In this document: in pieces, positions 40,995 to 50,457 of the stretch
Numbering within the stretch: the first letter of the stretch is position 1
How the letters are laid out: every line of letters starts with the position of its first letter
Assembly (NCBI RefSeq): GCF_000215745.1
Contig: NC_015663.1
Location: forward strand, 3,286,001 to 3,350,000
Source: Klebsiella aerogenes KCTC 2190
GTDB taxonomy: Bacteria > Pseudomonadota > Gammaproteobacteria > Enterobacterales > Enterobacteriaceae
DNA: 64,000 nucleotides
Direction: 5' to 3'
Position numbers and translations under genes: made by a program
The notes under the pieces: generated by a model
Databases searched by the model: none
Seen by the model: the letters and a program-made list of their open reading frames with translations, nothing else
Told to the model about the DNA's origin: nothing

Positions 40995-42431
40995 ATGCGT
41001 CTATTTCAACAAAAAGGGATTGTCAGCGTTTACAGGTTCAGCACAATTTTGCTGTCGTTAAGCGTAATATTAACGGCTGATGCGGAAGAGCTTTCATTTC
41101 CGCCGACTAACATTAGTACTCAGAGATTAAACGATAGCCAACAGGTCGCCGGATATTCTGAGGATCTCATCAATCCGCAGAGTCATTTAACCGGCCCGTT
41201 AGATATTGCCACCGCGGTAAAATCAGCGGTCAACTGGCACCCGGCGATTACTCAGCAGGTGAGTAAACTTCAGGAACAGGTGCAGCGCGTGGATGTAGCT
41301 AAAGCCAAATATTATCCCCAGGTGAACGCGGGGATGAATAATGGTTATAGTAATTCATACTCCGATTCCGGCTATTCACCCTCATTAGTTGTTTCTGTTT
41401 CACAAATGCTCTACGACTTCGGCAAAGTCTCAAGCTCGGTCAGAGCGGCAGATGCCGCCGTTGCCCAGCAGCAGGCGATGGTGATGCTTAATATCGACCA
41501 GGTGGCCCATGATACCGCTGGCGCGGTGGTGCAGATGCAGGGCTACCAGAAGTTGGTGAAAATCGCTCAGGCACAAGTTGATTCGCTAAAACAAATTGGC
41601 GATCTGATCCGCCAGCGTAACGATGCCGGGGCAACTTCGCTCTCTGATGTTGTGCAGACTGACACTCGCGTTGAGGGGGCGCAGGCGACGCTTATCCAAT
41701 ATCAGGCGGCGCTCGAACGCTGGAAAGCGACTCTGGCCACCTATCTTGGGCTTGGCAGCATTACCTCCGTGACTGACGGCGTGCCGCAGGATATGGATGC
41801 GGCCTGTGCCGTAAGTAAAATTGATTATCGTGCCGTACCCGCTGTGCTGGCCGCTTTAGCGCAAGCCACGCAGGCGCAGGCGCAGCTCGATAACGCGACA
41901 GCGCAAATGCTACCGACCATCTCTCTGGAACCCCAGGTGACGCATTATCTGAATGATAATTACGCCAACAGCGCCGTGTTAAATAAAACGCAATATTCGG
42001 CGTGGGTCAAAGTGGAAATGCCAATCTACCAGGGGGGGGCATTAACGGCCTCCCGCGAAGCGGCGCAGCAAATTTTATCTGCGGCTAACGCCGGGATTAG
42101 AAACGCCCAACTCGATGCCAGTCAGAAATTAAGCGCCTCGCGCGATGAGGCGCTGAATCTTAAACAATCCATCAGTATCCAGCGCCGCCAGCAGCAACTT
42201 GGCGAGCAAACTCGCGCGCTCTATCAGGATCAATATCTGCAGTTGGGTACGCGTCCGCTACTGGATCTGCTTAACGTCGATCAGGAAATCTATCAGGCGC
42301 AATTCAGCCAGGTGTTAACTGAAGCACAACTGCGTAATCTGGAGCTGGACTGTCTGTTCAGTACTGGAAAGATGCGCTCCGTTTTTGCTCTGGATAATCA
42401 AAGCATCCAGGGTGTGGAGATCCGCCCATGA
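40995..42431 (+). CDS. TolC-family outer-membrane channel of the adhesin type I system
   Basis: The 478-residue protein has a signal peptide (cleavage after TADA, near residue 30) and two outer-membrane-efflux repeats with long Ala/Gln-rich coiled coils (ITQQVSKLQEQVQRVDVAKA; QLDNATAQMLPTISLEPQV). It resembles the LapE/BapB/AggA channels that serve large adhesins rather than housekeeping TolC. The ATG at 40995 follows AAGGG; the upstream Met at 40971 would add eight non-signal residues. It overlaps the ABC exporter gene by four bases (ATGA), which supports one dedicated export unit. Confidence 0.9.
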   Translation: MRLFQQKGIVSVYRFSTILLSLSVILTADAEELSFPPTNISTQRLNDSQQVAGYSEDLINPQSHLTGPLDIATAVKSAVNWHPAITQQVSKLQEQVQRVDVAKAKYYPQVNAGMNNGYSNSYSDSGYSPSLVVSVSQMLYDFGKVSSSVRAADAAVAQQQAMVMLNIDQVAHDTAGAVVQMQGYQKLVKIAQAQVDSLKQIGDLIRQRNDAGATSLSDVVQTDTRVEGAQATLIQYQAALERWKATLATYLGLGSITSVTDGVPQDMDAACAVSKIDYRAVPAVLAALAQATQAQAQLDNATAQMLPTISLEPQVTHYLNDNYANSAVLNKTQYSAWVKVEMPIYQGGALTASREAAQQILSAANAGIRNAQLDASQKLSASRDEALNLKQSISIQRRQQQLGEQTRALYQDQYLQLGTRPLLDLLNVDQEIYQAQFSQVLTEAQLRNLELDCLFSTGKMRSVFALDNQSIQGVEIRP

Positions 42432-44575
42432 GCGAACAACCTCATCACAGCGATATTCCCCATCTTCTGGATTGGGCTAACGCGATGGCTTTTGTCGCCA
42501 GCCATTATCGGCAGAGCTATTCGCCGGGGACGCTGCATGCGGCGGCGGAGTGGGCGACGCAGAAAACACTGCCTGATGCGCTTAAACATCTCTGTCGGCA
42601 CGCCGGTTTGCATTGTCAATTTCTCAACGGCAACGACCGGCGTATGTCGGCGTGGCGCTTGCCGCTAGTCGTTCAGCTTAAAGATGGACAGATTGGTATT
42701 ATCGAAAGCTTTGATCTTAATAATTTAGTTGGCATCCGTTTTGTCAAAGAGCTCACCTTACTCAGCCAGTGGCCGCTGGACGCATTATTGGCTGAGATTG
42801 AGCTTACCGTTGCATTTCGTCCAGCTTCGCCCGAAAAAGATATCCGAACTGAAAGTTATCTTGCGCGCTTTCAGCCGGACTGGCTGCGCAAAATCGTTCT
42901 CAAAGATATCCGCCCGTATATGCATGTCATGCTGGCATCGCTGGCAATTAATGTACTGGCTCTGGCCGGCATTCTATTTTCGATGCAGGTGTACGACCGG
43001 GTGATCCCGGCGCAGTCTTATCCCACCTTATACGTTTTATTCAGCGGCGTATTAATCGCTGCAGTATTCAACTTTATTCTCAAAATTACCCGTGGACACG
43101 TTACTGACCTACTTGGCAAACGCGGAGATATTCGTATTTCCGATCGTGTATTTGGTCATGCGCTGCGGCTAAAAAACTCAGCGGTTCCGCGTTCTACTGG
43201 CAGTTTTATTTCACAGATACGCGAGCTCGAGCAGGTACGGGAAATGATGACGTCAACCATGATGACGGTTATTGCCGATCTGCCGTTTTTCATCCTTTTC
43301 CAACTGGTACTGTTCATTGTTTCGCCTTGGTTGAGTTGGATCGCGCCGGTCGCGACGATCCTGATGCTGCTTCCGGGATTTTTATTGCAAAAGAAACTGG
43401 CCGAACTGGCTAACAAGAATCAACACGAAAGCACGCTACGAAACGCCATTCTGGTGGAAAGCATTCAGGGCTTACCGGATATCAAAATGATGCAGGCGGA
43501 AAGCCGCTTTCTGCAGCAGTGGAATAGCTATGTGGCTATCACCGCAGAATCGGGGGTAAAAACCCGCAAAGTCACCCACGGCCTGGTGAGCTGGGGGATG
43601 TCTATCCAGAATCTGCTGTACGCCACGGTGGTGGTGGTCGGCGCGCCGCTGGTGATTAATGGCGACATTACAACCGGCGCGATGGTGGCGGCGTCAATGT
43701 TGTCAAGCCGGATGGTGGCGCCAATGACCGCGCTCTGCGGCGTATTGGCGCGCTGGCAGCAGGTGAAGGTGGCGAAAGCCAGCCTGGATAATCTGATGGC
43801 GCTGCCGGTAGAAGGCGGGCAGGATGAGCCGCGCATCCACCGCGCTGTGCTGCACGGCAACTATGAGTTTCGCAACGCTGAGTTTCGCTACGGCAAGGAC
43901 AACGGCCCCATTCCGCTGCGTATTAAGCAGTTGTCGATTAAGGCCGGGGAGAAAATCGCTATCCTCGGACGCATCGGCGCCGGCAAATCGACGCTATTGC
44001 AGGCGATGATGGGTAACGTTGAGCTGGCATCCGGTGAGCTGCGGCTCGACGATCTTGCCCTGCCGCAAATCGATCTGGCGGATATTCGCCGCAATGCGAC
44101 TTTGCTAACCCAGGAAGCTCGTCTGTTCCACGGAACGCTACGGGAAAATTTAACGCTGGGAAGGCCAATGGCCAGTGATGACGAACTGGTGAAGGTACTG
44201 GAACTGTGCGGGGCGATGGAGTTCGTCAGTAAACTGCCCATGGGGCTTGAGCATCTGGTGATGGAAGGGGGCCTTGGCCTTTCCGGCGGGCAACGGCAAT
44301 CATTGCTGCTGGCGCGCTCTCTGCTGCGCGACCCCAATATTATTTTGCTGGATGAGCCGACTTCATTCTTTGATGAACGCACCGAAAAAGCGTTTGTCGA
44401 GCAACTGGCGCATTGGGTGGGCGAACGTACATTGATTATTGCTACCCATAAAGCGGCGGTGCTGAGCATTGTCGATCGTATTTTGGTTATCCAGGATGGG
44501 CAACTGGCGTTGGATAAACCTAAAGCGACGGTCTTTGAACAAGAAAAAGCGCGTGGCCAGGTGGTGAATATATGA
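42428..44575 (+). CDS. Type I secretion ABC exporter (LapB/BapC type)
   Basis: The 715-residue protein has an N-terminal C39-like domain (about 1-135), a membrane domain (about 155-430, starting MHVMLASLAINVLALAGILF) and a C-terminal ATPase with Walker A GRIGAGKS (514-521), signature LSGGQ (618-622) and Walker B LLDEP (640-644). The N-terminal domain has no Cys where a C39 peptidase would need it, so it probably binds substrate without cutting it, as in RTX and LapA exporters. It overlaps its neighbours by ATGA on both sides. Predicted substrate: the SD-repeat adhesin just upstream. Confidence 0.92.
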   Translation: MSEQPHHSDIPHLLDWANAMAFVASHYRQSYSPGTLHAAAEWATQKTLPDALKHLCRHAGLHCQFLNGNDRRMSAWRLPLVVQLKDGQIGIIESFDLNNLVGIRFVKELTLLSQWPLDALLAEIELTVAFRPASPEKDIRTESYLARFQPDWLRKIVLKDIRPYMHVMLASLAINVLALAGILFSMQVYDRVIPAQSYPTLYVLFSGVLIAAVFNFILKITRGHVTDLLGKRGDIRISDRVFGHALRLKNSAVPRSTGSFISQIRELEQVREMMTSTMMTVIADLPFFILFQLVLFIVSPWLSWIAPVATILMLLPGFLLQKKLAELANKNQHESTLRNAILVESIQGLPDIKMMQAESRFLQQWNSYVAITAESGVKTRKVTHGLVSWGMSIQNLLYATVVVVGAPLVINGDITTGAMVAASMLSSRMVAPMTALCGVLARWQQVKVAKASLDNLMALPVEGGQDEPRIHRAVLHGNYEFRNAEFRYGKDNGPIPLRIKQLSIKAGEKIAILGRIGAGKSTLLQAMMGNVELASGELRLDDLALPQIDLADIRRNATLLTQEARLFHGTLRENLTLGRPMASDDELVKVLELCGAMEFVSKLPMGLEHLVMEGGLGLSGGQRQSLLLARSLLRDPNIILLDEPTSFFDERTEKAFVEQLAHWVGERTLIIATHKAAVLSIVDRILVIQDGQLALDKPKATVFEQEKARGQVVNI

Positions 44576-45789
44576 ATAAGTCCGACGCGATTCTTCCACT
44601 GGCGCAGGATGCCGATCCGGTTTCTGACATGGTCGATAATGAACGGGATGAGGCTGAACTGGTCAAATCGCGCCGCTTAATTCTCCTGCTGGCGCTGCTA
44701 ATGGTAGTGACCGGCGTATGGGCGTGGTTTGCGACCCTGGACGAGGTTTCGACCGGGACAGGTAAGGTGATCCCAAGTTCTCGTGAGCAGGTGCTACAAA
44801 CCCTTGATGGCGGGATCTTAACCGAGCTCAACGTCCGCGAGGGGAGCAGGGTGGCGGCCGGGCAGGTCGTCGCGCGGCTTGATCCTACCCGTAGCGAATC
44901 GAACGTCGGCGAGAGCCAGGCGAAATATCGCGCTTCACTGGCAGCGAGCATTCGCCTTACCGCCGAAGTTAATAACCAACCGCTGATTTTTCCTCCTTCT
45001 CTTAAGGCCTGGCCGGGGTTACTGGCGGAAGAAACCCGCCTCTATCATAGCCGACGGGACCAGCTAACCAAATCGATGCGCCAGCTTGAGCAGTCGCTGT
45101 CGTTGGTGAAAAGCGAGTTGGCTATCAACGAAAGGCTGGCTAAAACCGGCGCTGCCAGTAATGTGGAAGTGCTGCGTTTGCGCCAACAGGCTGCCGATAT
45201 TGAGTTAAAGAAAATCGATCTCAACACCCGCTACTACGTCGATGCCCGCGAACAGTTATCGAAAGCCAATGCCGACGTAGCCAGTCTTGCCGAAGTCATT
45301 AAAGGGCGGGCGGATTCCGTCGCCCGGCTGACCGTTCGCTCGCCGGTGCAGGGGATCGTCAAAAATATCAAGGTCAACACCATTGGCGGCGTTATTGCCC
45401 CGAACGGCGAGCTGATGGATATCGTGCCGATCGATGGCCGCTTATTAATTGAAGCGCGTATTTCGCCGCGCGATATCGCTTTTATTCATCCCGATCAGAA
45501 GGCGCTGGTGAAAATCACCGCCTATGATTATGCCATCTACGGCGCGCTTAATGGGGTCGTTGAGACCATTTCTCCCGATACTATTCAGGACGAGGCAAAA
45601 CCCGATCTTTATTACTATCGGGTGTTTATCCGTACCGATCATAACTATCTGGAAAATAAACACGGTAAGCGTTTTTTAATCGGTCCGGGAATGATCGCCA
45701 CTGTTGATATTAAAACCGGCGAAAAGACGGTAATGGATTATCTGGTGAAACCATTTAATCGAGCAAAAGAGGCGCTGAGAGAAAGGTAA
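44572..45789 (+). CDS. HlyD-family type I secretion adaptor (LapC/BapD type)
   Basis: The 405-residue periplasmic adaptor has one N-terminal membrane anchor (about 36-56, LILLLALLMVVTGVWAWFAT), a lipoyl/barrel-sandwich half (VLQTLDGGILTELNVREGSR), a long coiled-coil hairpin (about 130-245), the returning barrel half (LTVRSPVQGIVKNIKVNTIG) and a C-terminal beta domain typical of HlyD. It joins the ABC exporter to the TolC-like channel. The start overlaps the exporter gene by four bases. Confidence 0.92.
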   Translation: MNKSDAILPLAQDADPVSDMVDNERDEAELVKSRRLILLLALLMVVTGVWAWFATLDEVSTGTGKVIPSSREQVLQTLDGGILTELNVREGSRVAAGQVVARLDPTRSESNVGESQAKYRASLAASIRLTAEVNNQPLIFPPSLKAWPGLLAEETRLYHSRRDQLTKSMRQLEQSLSLVKSELAINERLAKTGAASNVEVLRLRQQAADIELKKIDLNTRYYVDAREQLSKANADVASLAEVIKGRADSVARLTVRSPVQGIVKNIKVNTIGGVIAPNGELMDIVPIDGRLLIEARISPRDIAFIHPDQKALVKITAYDYAIYGALNGVVETISPDTIQDEAKPDLYYYRVFIRTDHNYLENKHGKRFLIGPGMIATVDIKTGEKTVMDYLVKPFNRAKEALRER

Positions 45790-45843
45790 TACCCACAAGT
45801 TGGCTTCATGTTTGGTGAAATTTTCAACGTATGGAGATTTGAG

Positions 45844-48800
45844 ATGGCATTAAGCGATTTATTACAACAGGCCTGCTTTCAGAGCAGACCATTAAAAACG
45901 ACCGCGCTGCCTGCTGATTATCCCGGGTGGGTTATCTTTTTTAGCGTGAGTGATGGTAAGGAGCGGGCGCATGTCCAGGTCGCAGCGGCGGCCAGTTTTG
46001 ATCAAGCCTGGCTTGCTGGCGCCAGAGCCCTGCAGGAGTGGCGCAAAAAACAAGACAACGAACCACAGTGGTTGCGTATTGATATTGTCGATAGCGTTGA
46101 AAAACTCAGCTGGGAAAACCTACAGAAGAAACTCAGCATCACCAAACGCAATTATTTCCGCTTTGGCCTTTCTTTCGATGCGCAATTTACTCAGGCGATC
46201 CTCGAACAGGAAATTGCGGCGAATGCCTTATTGTATGACGGAGATAACGGTGTCGCGGCGCCAAATGGCATCAATCTGGAAAACTATGGCCAACGACGCT
46301 TTAAACAAAGTTTGAGCTGGCCGGATGCACCACAGCAGATACTTTGGCGTTTCAAAACCCGCGCGGTATTCTGCGACCGCAGCGGCGCCAGGCTGATTGA
46401 GCACAGCGGCCGCAGTTCAGGCTACCGCGTTATCGGCGAAGAATGGCAAAAAAACTGGCTGGCGGAAGTGATCAAAAAAGGTAGCGATTACTTAGCTCGT
46501 CAGGTGAAAAAAGATGGACTTTATTACTACGGTTGGTTTCCCTGTTTCGATCGTCCTGTACGATCCTATAACGCCTTGCGTCATGCCAGTTCGACCTATT
46601 CGTTAATTGAAGCATGGGAAGCAACCAGGCAACCGCACCTGCGCCAGGCGATCGATCGAGCGATTGGTTACCTGGTTACCAATCTTATTTCTGTGCGTAC
46701 CCTTGACGATGGGCAACAGGCGGCATTTTTGTGTGATGTCGATAATGAAATTAAACTCGGCGGCAATGCGGTGAGTATTCTGGCGCTGGTCAAATACACG
46801 GAAACGACAGGCGACCAGCAGCACCTGGAATTAATGGCGCAACTGGCCGCCGGTATTGCATTTATGCAGGATGCGCAGAGCGGCGAGTTTGTCCATGTTC
46901 TCAATAGTCACGACCTCTCGTTGAAGGCTAAGCATCGTATTATCTACTACGATGGCGAGGCGGCGTTCGCGTTGATGCGTTTGTATAGCCTGACGCAAAT
47001 GCCGCAGTGGCTGGCGATGGTTGAAAAAGCGTTCGAATACTTCATTCGGCAACAGCACTGGCAGCATCACGACCACTGGCTGAGTTACTGTGTTAACGAA
47101 TTGACGCGTTTTCGTCCGGAAGAATGTTATTTTCGCTTTGGGCTGGATAACGTGCGCGGACATCTGGATTTCGTACTGCAGCGCGTGACAACCTATCCGA
47201 CGCTGCTGGAGCTGATGATGGCGGCAGCAGAGATGATTGCGCGCCTTGACGCTTCGCCGGCGCAACGTCATTTACTTGAAGGGTTTGATAAAGAAAAGTT
47301 CTATCAGGCGCTGGAGTGTCGTGCGCGCTACCTGCTGGATGGTTTCTTCTGGCCGGAACTGGCGATGTTCTTTAAAAACCCGGCGCGTATCGTCAACAGC
47401 TTCTTTATTCGCCACCACAGCTACCGCGTGCGTATTGATGACGTTGAGCACTATCTGTCTGGCTATATTGCCTATCAAAAATATTATCAGGCGGCGACTA
47501 TGCGCCAGTCAATTCCTGCGGTTGCGCCTCCCGAGCGCCGGGGGACAACGGTATTTTTGTTAGAGAACCTGCGTGATGTTGGCAACGGTATTGAAGTCGC
47601 CGCCACCCGGCGTGCGAAGCTGTTCGTCGAGCACCTGCAGACCGTGCCCTGGCTTATCACCGCAATGTGGGATCCGGAACTGCATGTCGCGGTCAAGGCG
47701 TTAAAGGCGCGTGGCGCGTTGCCGGAAGAGGTGCCGGTTTATAACCTCTACGAGGCTTTAGTGACGAGCTTCGCAGCGGGGAAAATTATCCCGCTGCCTG
47801 CGCTTAAAGGTGAGGTTGAGCTCCGACAGGCTATCGCGCCGAAGGCCCAGGCCTCGGTCGGCAAAAATAACTATCAGCTACGCCCGCAGGGACAGCTGGT
47901 GGAGGATTATGTCGATGGCGCCGGCAATGTTCTGCTGCGCAAATATTTCGACGAAAGAAAAGCGAATTTGCAAATTGCCCGTATCGATGTTGCCTTGCCT
48001 GACGGCGACGTTAAATCCTTCAACCAGCAGGAGGCGTTCTTCTCGTGGATGCTGGAGATGATGCTGCCCGACGAGCGCCGCTGGCATTTTATCGTCGATA
48101 AAAATAAAGCCTGGAAAGCGTTTGTCTGTTCTCGTCCGGCACAGCGGATAGACTGCACGCTGAGCGCGATTATCCATTCCCATCATCAGTTGCTTAATGG
48201 CGTAGTGAAAGCCTCCTACCGCCACTTAATCGAGCAACCGGAACTGGTTGACCGCTTAATCGTTCTCACCGATGAGCAGTGGCAGGACTTACAGCATGAA
48301 GGATTTCCCGGCGAACGTCTGACCGTCATCCCTAATCATATGGATGACAGCAAAATTCCGGCAAACCCGCAAAAGGATCCCTCTGAAACCGTTATCTACC
48401 TGGCGCGTTACTCGGAAGAGAAGCAGCACATGATGTTGTTTAACGCCTTTCGCAAGGTAGCGGCGCAGCTTCCTGGTGCGCGACTGCATACCTATGGTGT
48501 CGGGCCGTTACGCCGTACTCTCAGCGATCAGGTAAAAGCGTGGAAAATGGAGGACATCATCTCCATTAATGGCTTTACCTCAGATATTGCCGCAGTACAT
48601 AAATCCGCCTGCTGCACGGTATTGTGCTCAAATCAGGAAGGGCAATCCTTGTCAGCCGTTGAGGCGATGGCGTACGGCACACCGCTCATCAGCTTTGCGA
48701 TAAAATATGGCCCGCGCGATATTCTGCAGGATCGACAGGCCGGGATCCTGGTGCCATACGGTGATGAAGATGCGCTGGCGGTGGCGTTGGTACAGGTTAT

Positions 48801-48978
48801 TTCTGACAAGGCGCTACAAAAAGAGATGCAGGCTGCCGCCCTGCGTAACGCGCGACGTTATTGCGCCAATGCGATTGCCCAACGCTGGGAGCAGTGGTTG
48901 CAGCAGAATGAACAGCGGATAAGCGCTGAGGGCCAACAGGGGCCGAACGTGGTTTCTCTCAAAGAACGGGTAGTGTAA
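45844..48978 (+). CDS. Large glycosyltransferase, SdgA/SdgB/GtfA/TarM-like C-terminus
   Basis: The 1044-residue soluble protein has no signal peptide or membrane segment. About 1-200 is an unrecognised domain. About 200-540 is helix-rich with repeated motifs ([40 protein letters not shown]) resembling an alpha/alpha-toroid. About 555-1030 is a GT-B glycosyltransferase of the GT4 type: a start like [20 protein letters not shown] followed by TRRAKLF, IHSHH at 777-781, DRLIVLT, a VIPNHMD segment, and the EX7E motif EGQSLSAVE at 932-940. These features recall GtfA, TarM and SdgA/SdgB, the last of which glycosylate SD repeats in staphylococci. I infer it glycosylates the adhesin's SD arrays in the cytoplasm before export. 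The ATG at 45844 has GGAG at good spacing; 45808 is an alternative start. Confidence 0.82.
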   Translation: MALSDLLQQACFQSRPLKTTALPADYPGWVIFFSVSDGKERAHVQVAAAASFDQAWLAGARALQEWRKKQDNEPQWLRIDIVDSVEKLSWENLQKKLSITKRNYFRFGLSFDAQFTQAILEQEIAANALLYDGDNGVAAPNGINLENYGQRRFKQSLSWPDAPQQILWRFKTRAVFCDRSGARLIEHSGRSSGYRVIGEEWQKNWLAEVIKKGSDYLARQVKKDGLYYYGWFPCFDRPVRSYNALRHASSTYSLIEAWEATRQPHLRQAIDRAIGYLVTNLISVRTLDDGQQAAFLCDVDNEIKLGGNAVSILALVKYTETTGDQQHLELMAQLAAGIAFMQDAQSGEFVHVLNSHDLSLKAKHRIIYYDGEAAFALMRLYSLTQMPQWLAMVEKAFEYFIRQQHWQHHDHWLSYCVNELTRFRPEECYFRFGLDNVRGHLDFVLQRVTTYPTLLELMMAAAEMIARLDASPAQRHLLEGFDKEKFYQALECRARYLLDGFFWPELAMFFKNPARIVNSFFIRHHSYRVRIDDVEHYLSGYIAYQKYYQAATMRQSIPAVAPPERRGTTVFLLENLRDVGNGIEVAATRRAKLFVEHLQTVPWLITAMWDPELHVAVKALKARGALPEEVPVYNLYEALVTSFAAGKIIPLPALKGEVELRQAIAPKAQASVGKNNYQLRPQGQLVEDYVDGAGNVLLRKYFDERKANLQIARIDVALPDGDVKSFNQQEAFFSWMLEMMLPDERRWHFIVDKNKAWKAFVCSRPAQRIDCTLSAIIHSHHQLLNGVVKASYRHLIEQPELVDRLIVLTDEQWQDLQHEGFPGERLTVIPNHMDDSKIPANPQKDPSETVIYLARYSEEKQHMMLFNAFRKVAAQLPGARLHTYGVGPLRRTLSDQVKAWKMEDIISINGFTSDIAAVHKSACCTVLCSNQEGQSLSAVEAMAYGTPLISFAIKYGPRDILQDRQAGILVPYGDEDALAVALVQVISDKALQKEMQAAALRNARRYCANAIAQRWEQWLQQNEQRISAEGQQGPNVVSLKERVV

Positions 48979-48986
48979 GACGACTG

Positions 48987-49017
48987 CCGCCCCGGCGAGC
49001 ATATGATGTCGGGGCGG
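48987..49017 (+). other. Intercistronic hairpin
   Basis: CCGCCCCG pairs with CGGGGCGG across a 15-base loop between the glycosyltransferase and the metallopeptidase-like gene. No T-run follows, so it looks more like a processing or stability element than a terminator. Confidence 0.5.
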
Positions 49018-49039
49018 AGCATGTCGGGGAGGCGGCGCT

Positions 49040-49996
49040 ATGCAACCAGTAAAATCATGGGCGACATCAATAGCAGCGTGTTGGTTGGCGATGTCTTGTC
49101 TCCCTTCAGCCTCCGCGGAAGAAATGGTGCAGGTATCGCGCTGTGTTAAAGGTTCGATACTACTTAAGCATGTTCTTGAAAAAGAATATGTCGAAGATGA
49201 GTTCCACATTTTTTATAGCCTGCAGGGGCCTGATGCCCTTAAATTTCAGTACGACAGTTCGGGTAGCGGTGTTCCCGACAGCATTAAGGATATTGCCGTT
49301 CAGCTACAGGCCGCTAAATATCTCTACTCCACGGTATTGGGATTACGCTTTCCGCTACAGCAGAAAATTTACGCACAGGCGCGGCAAATCAACATTTATG
49401 TGCTGACTTTGCCAAAAGGTAACGGCCTTGCCTTCGACCGCGTCGCTTCAGAAACGATGGGCGATGGCAGGCAGATACCTTGCGGCCTGAAGTTTGTGCT
49501 GAATGCTGCGCTAGATCCAGCCCGCAACGTCACCCCGGCTCATGAGTTTTTCCATCTTTATCAATATGGTTACGCGGTGTTTAAACAACGATGGTATCTG
49601 GAAGGAATGGCGCGCTGGATGGAAAATAGTTTTAAAGCGCCAGAGAAAAATACCCGTCGACTGGCCGTGTTACCGGCCTGTGAAAGTAACTTCTCGCGCG
49701 GCTACTCTGCGGCCAACTACTGGGCAAGCGTCGCGGCGGCGCGATTTGCCAGCGTCGCGCTGCCTGCCGCTGCTCAGCGTTTTCGCTACAGCGATGGTTC
49801 TACGGTGTTGATTGCGCAGGACGTTGCCGGGGGAGGAATGCTACAGCCTTTCTTTAATCAGCTGTCCCGCAATAGCGCTGCGCAGTCAAGACAGCTGAAT
49901 GTCGCTAATACTCGTTGGTCAGAAGCTCAACAACAGGCCCCGCAGTTTAACGGCGCGATTTGTCAGGCTTTAGCTGACGCAGAGGTTGAGCATTAA
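49040..49996 (+). CDS. Secreted putative zinc metallopeptidase (HEFFH)
   Basis: The 318-residue protein has a Sec signal peptide (cleavage after SASA, near residue 26). Residues 74-86 (SGSGVPDSIKDIA) recall a motif of MXAN_6640-type putative metalloproteases. HEFFH is at 168-172, and Glu188 in WYLEGMARWMEN is a likely third zinc ligand, the gluzincin pattern. It contains several Cys residues (35, 148, 214, 308) that could form disulfides in the periplasm. Activity is not proven. It follows the glycosyltransferase on the same strand after a hairpin, with a GGGGAGG ribosome site. Its place in the adhesin island suggests it may process or release the adhesin, in place of a LapG protease, which I do not see here. 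Confidence 0.75.
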   Translation: MQPVKSWATSIAACWLAMSCLPSASAEEMVQVSRCVKGSILLKHVLEKEYVEDEFHIFYSLQGPDALKFQYDSSGSGVPDSIKDIAVQLQAAKYLYSTVLGLRFPLQQKIYAQARQINIYVLTLPKGNGLAFDRVASETMGDGRQIPCGLKFVLNAALDPARNVTPAHEFFHLYQYGYAVFKQRWYLEGMARWMENSFKAPEKNTRRLAVLPACESNFSRGYSAANYWASVAAARFASVALPAAAQRFRYSDGSTVLIAQDVAGGGMLQPFFNQLSRNSAAQSRQLNVANTRWSEAQQQAPQFNGAICQALADAEVEH

Positions 49997-50013
49997 GAGC
50001 GATCGTGGAAACA

Positions 50014-50033
50014 CGCCGCCCATCGGGGCGGCG
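50014..50033. terminator. GC hairpin between the island and hspQ
   Basis: The stem CGCCGCCC/GGGCGGCG with a short loop lies between convergent genes. There is only a weak T-rich stretch (TGTTT) on the reverse strand, so termination is plausible but not certain. Confidence 0.5.
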
Positions 50034-50041
50034 CGGAGGGC

Positions 50042-50359
50042 TTAGTTACGCAGACGCGGCGCCTGCAACTGCTTACGGATAGTCTGCGCCAGTTCGTCCA
50101 TCGACGGCTGTTCGGGATGTTCATCGCTGGCTTCACTGCTGAGCTGCGCTTCCGCGAGGTAGGTGTGGACCGGCTGGCCGTCCTCATCTTCCATCACAAC
50201 ATGATACCAGGGGGCCGCGCGCAGTTCATCGTTGGCGCCGATTTCATCCGCGGCGGGCTCGTCAAGCGAATACTCTGGATCGATATCAACGATTACGCCA
50301 AGGTAGCCGAGTAGCGTATGGCGAACCTGTTGGCCGATACCGAATTTGCTGGCAATCAT
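50042..50359 (-). CDS. hspQ: Heat shock protein HspQ
   Basis: The 105-residue protein matches E. coli HspQ/YccV ([20 protein letters not shown] ... [10 protein letters not shown]). It promotes degradation of some proteins (including mutant DnaA) and modulates Lon specificity. The frame is open to 50422, but the ATG at 50357-50359 has a strong GGAGGTGA ribosome site and the family start. A sigma-32-like promoter lies about 75-100 bases upstream. Confidence 0.95.
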   Translation of the reverse strand: MIASKFGIGQQVRHTLLGYLGVIVDIDPEYSLDEPAADEIGANDELRAAPWYHVVMEDEDGQPVHTYLAEAQLSSEASDEHPEQPSMDELAQTIRKQLQAPRLRN

Positions 50360-50430
50360 AGTCACCTCCCGGGAAACGCTGGCGCCCACTGTATCCATCA
50401 TCTTCAAATGTTCTTGAGTCATGAGAATAA

Positions 50431-50457
50431 CGTGTGGGCGATGTTCCGCTTTTCAAG
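50431..50457 (-). promoter_or_regulatory. Sigma-32-like promoter of hspQ
   Basis: On the reverse strand CTTGAAA (50451-50457) is a perfect -35 for the heat-shock sigma factor, and GCCCACACG about 11 bases on resembles the CCCCATNT -10. hspQ is heat-inducible in E. coli, which fits. The site abuts the rlmI stop codon. Confidence 0.6.
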
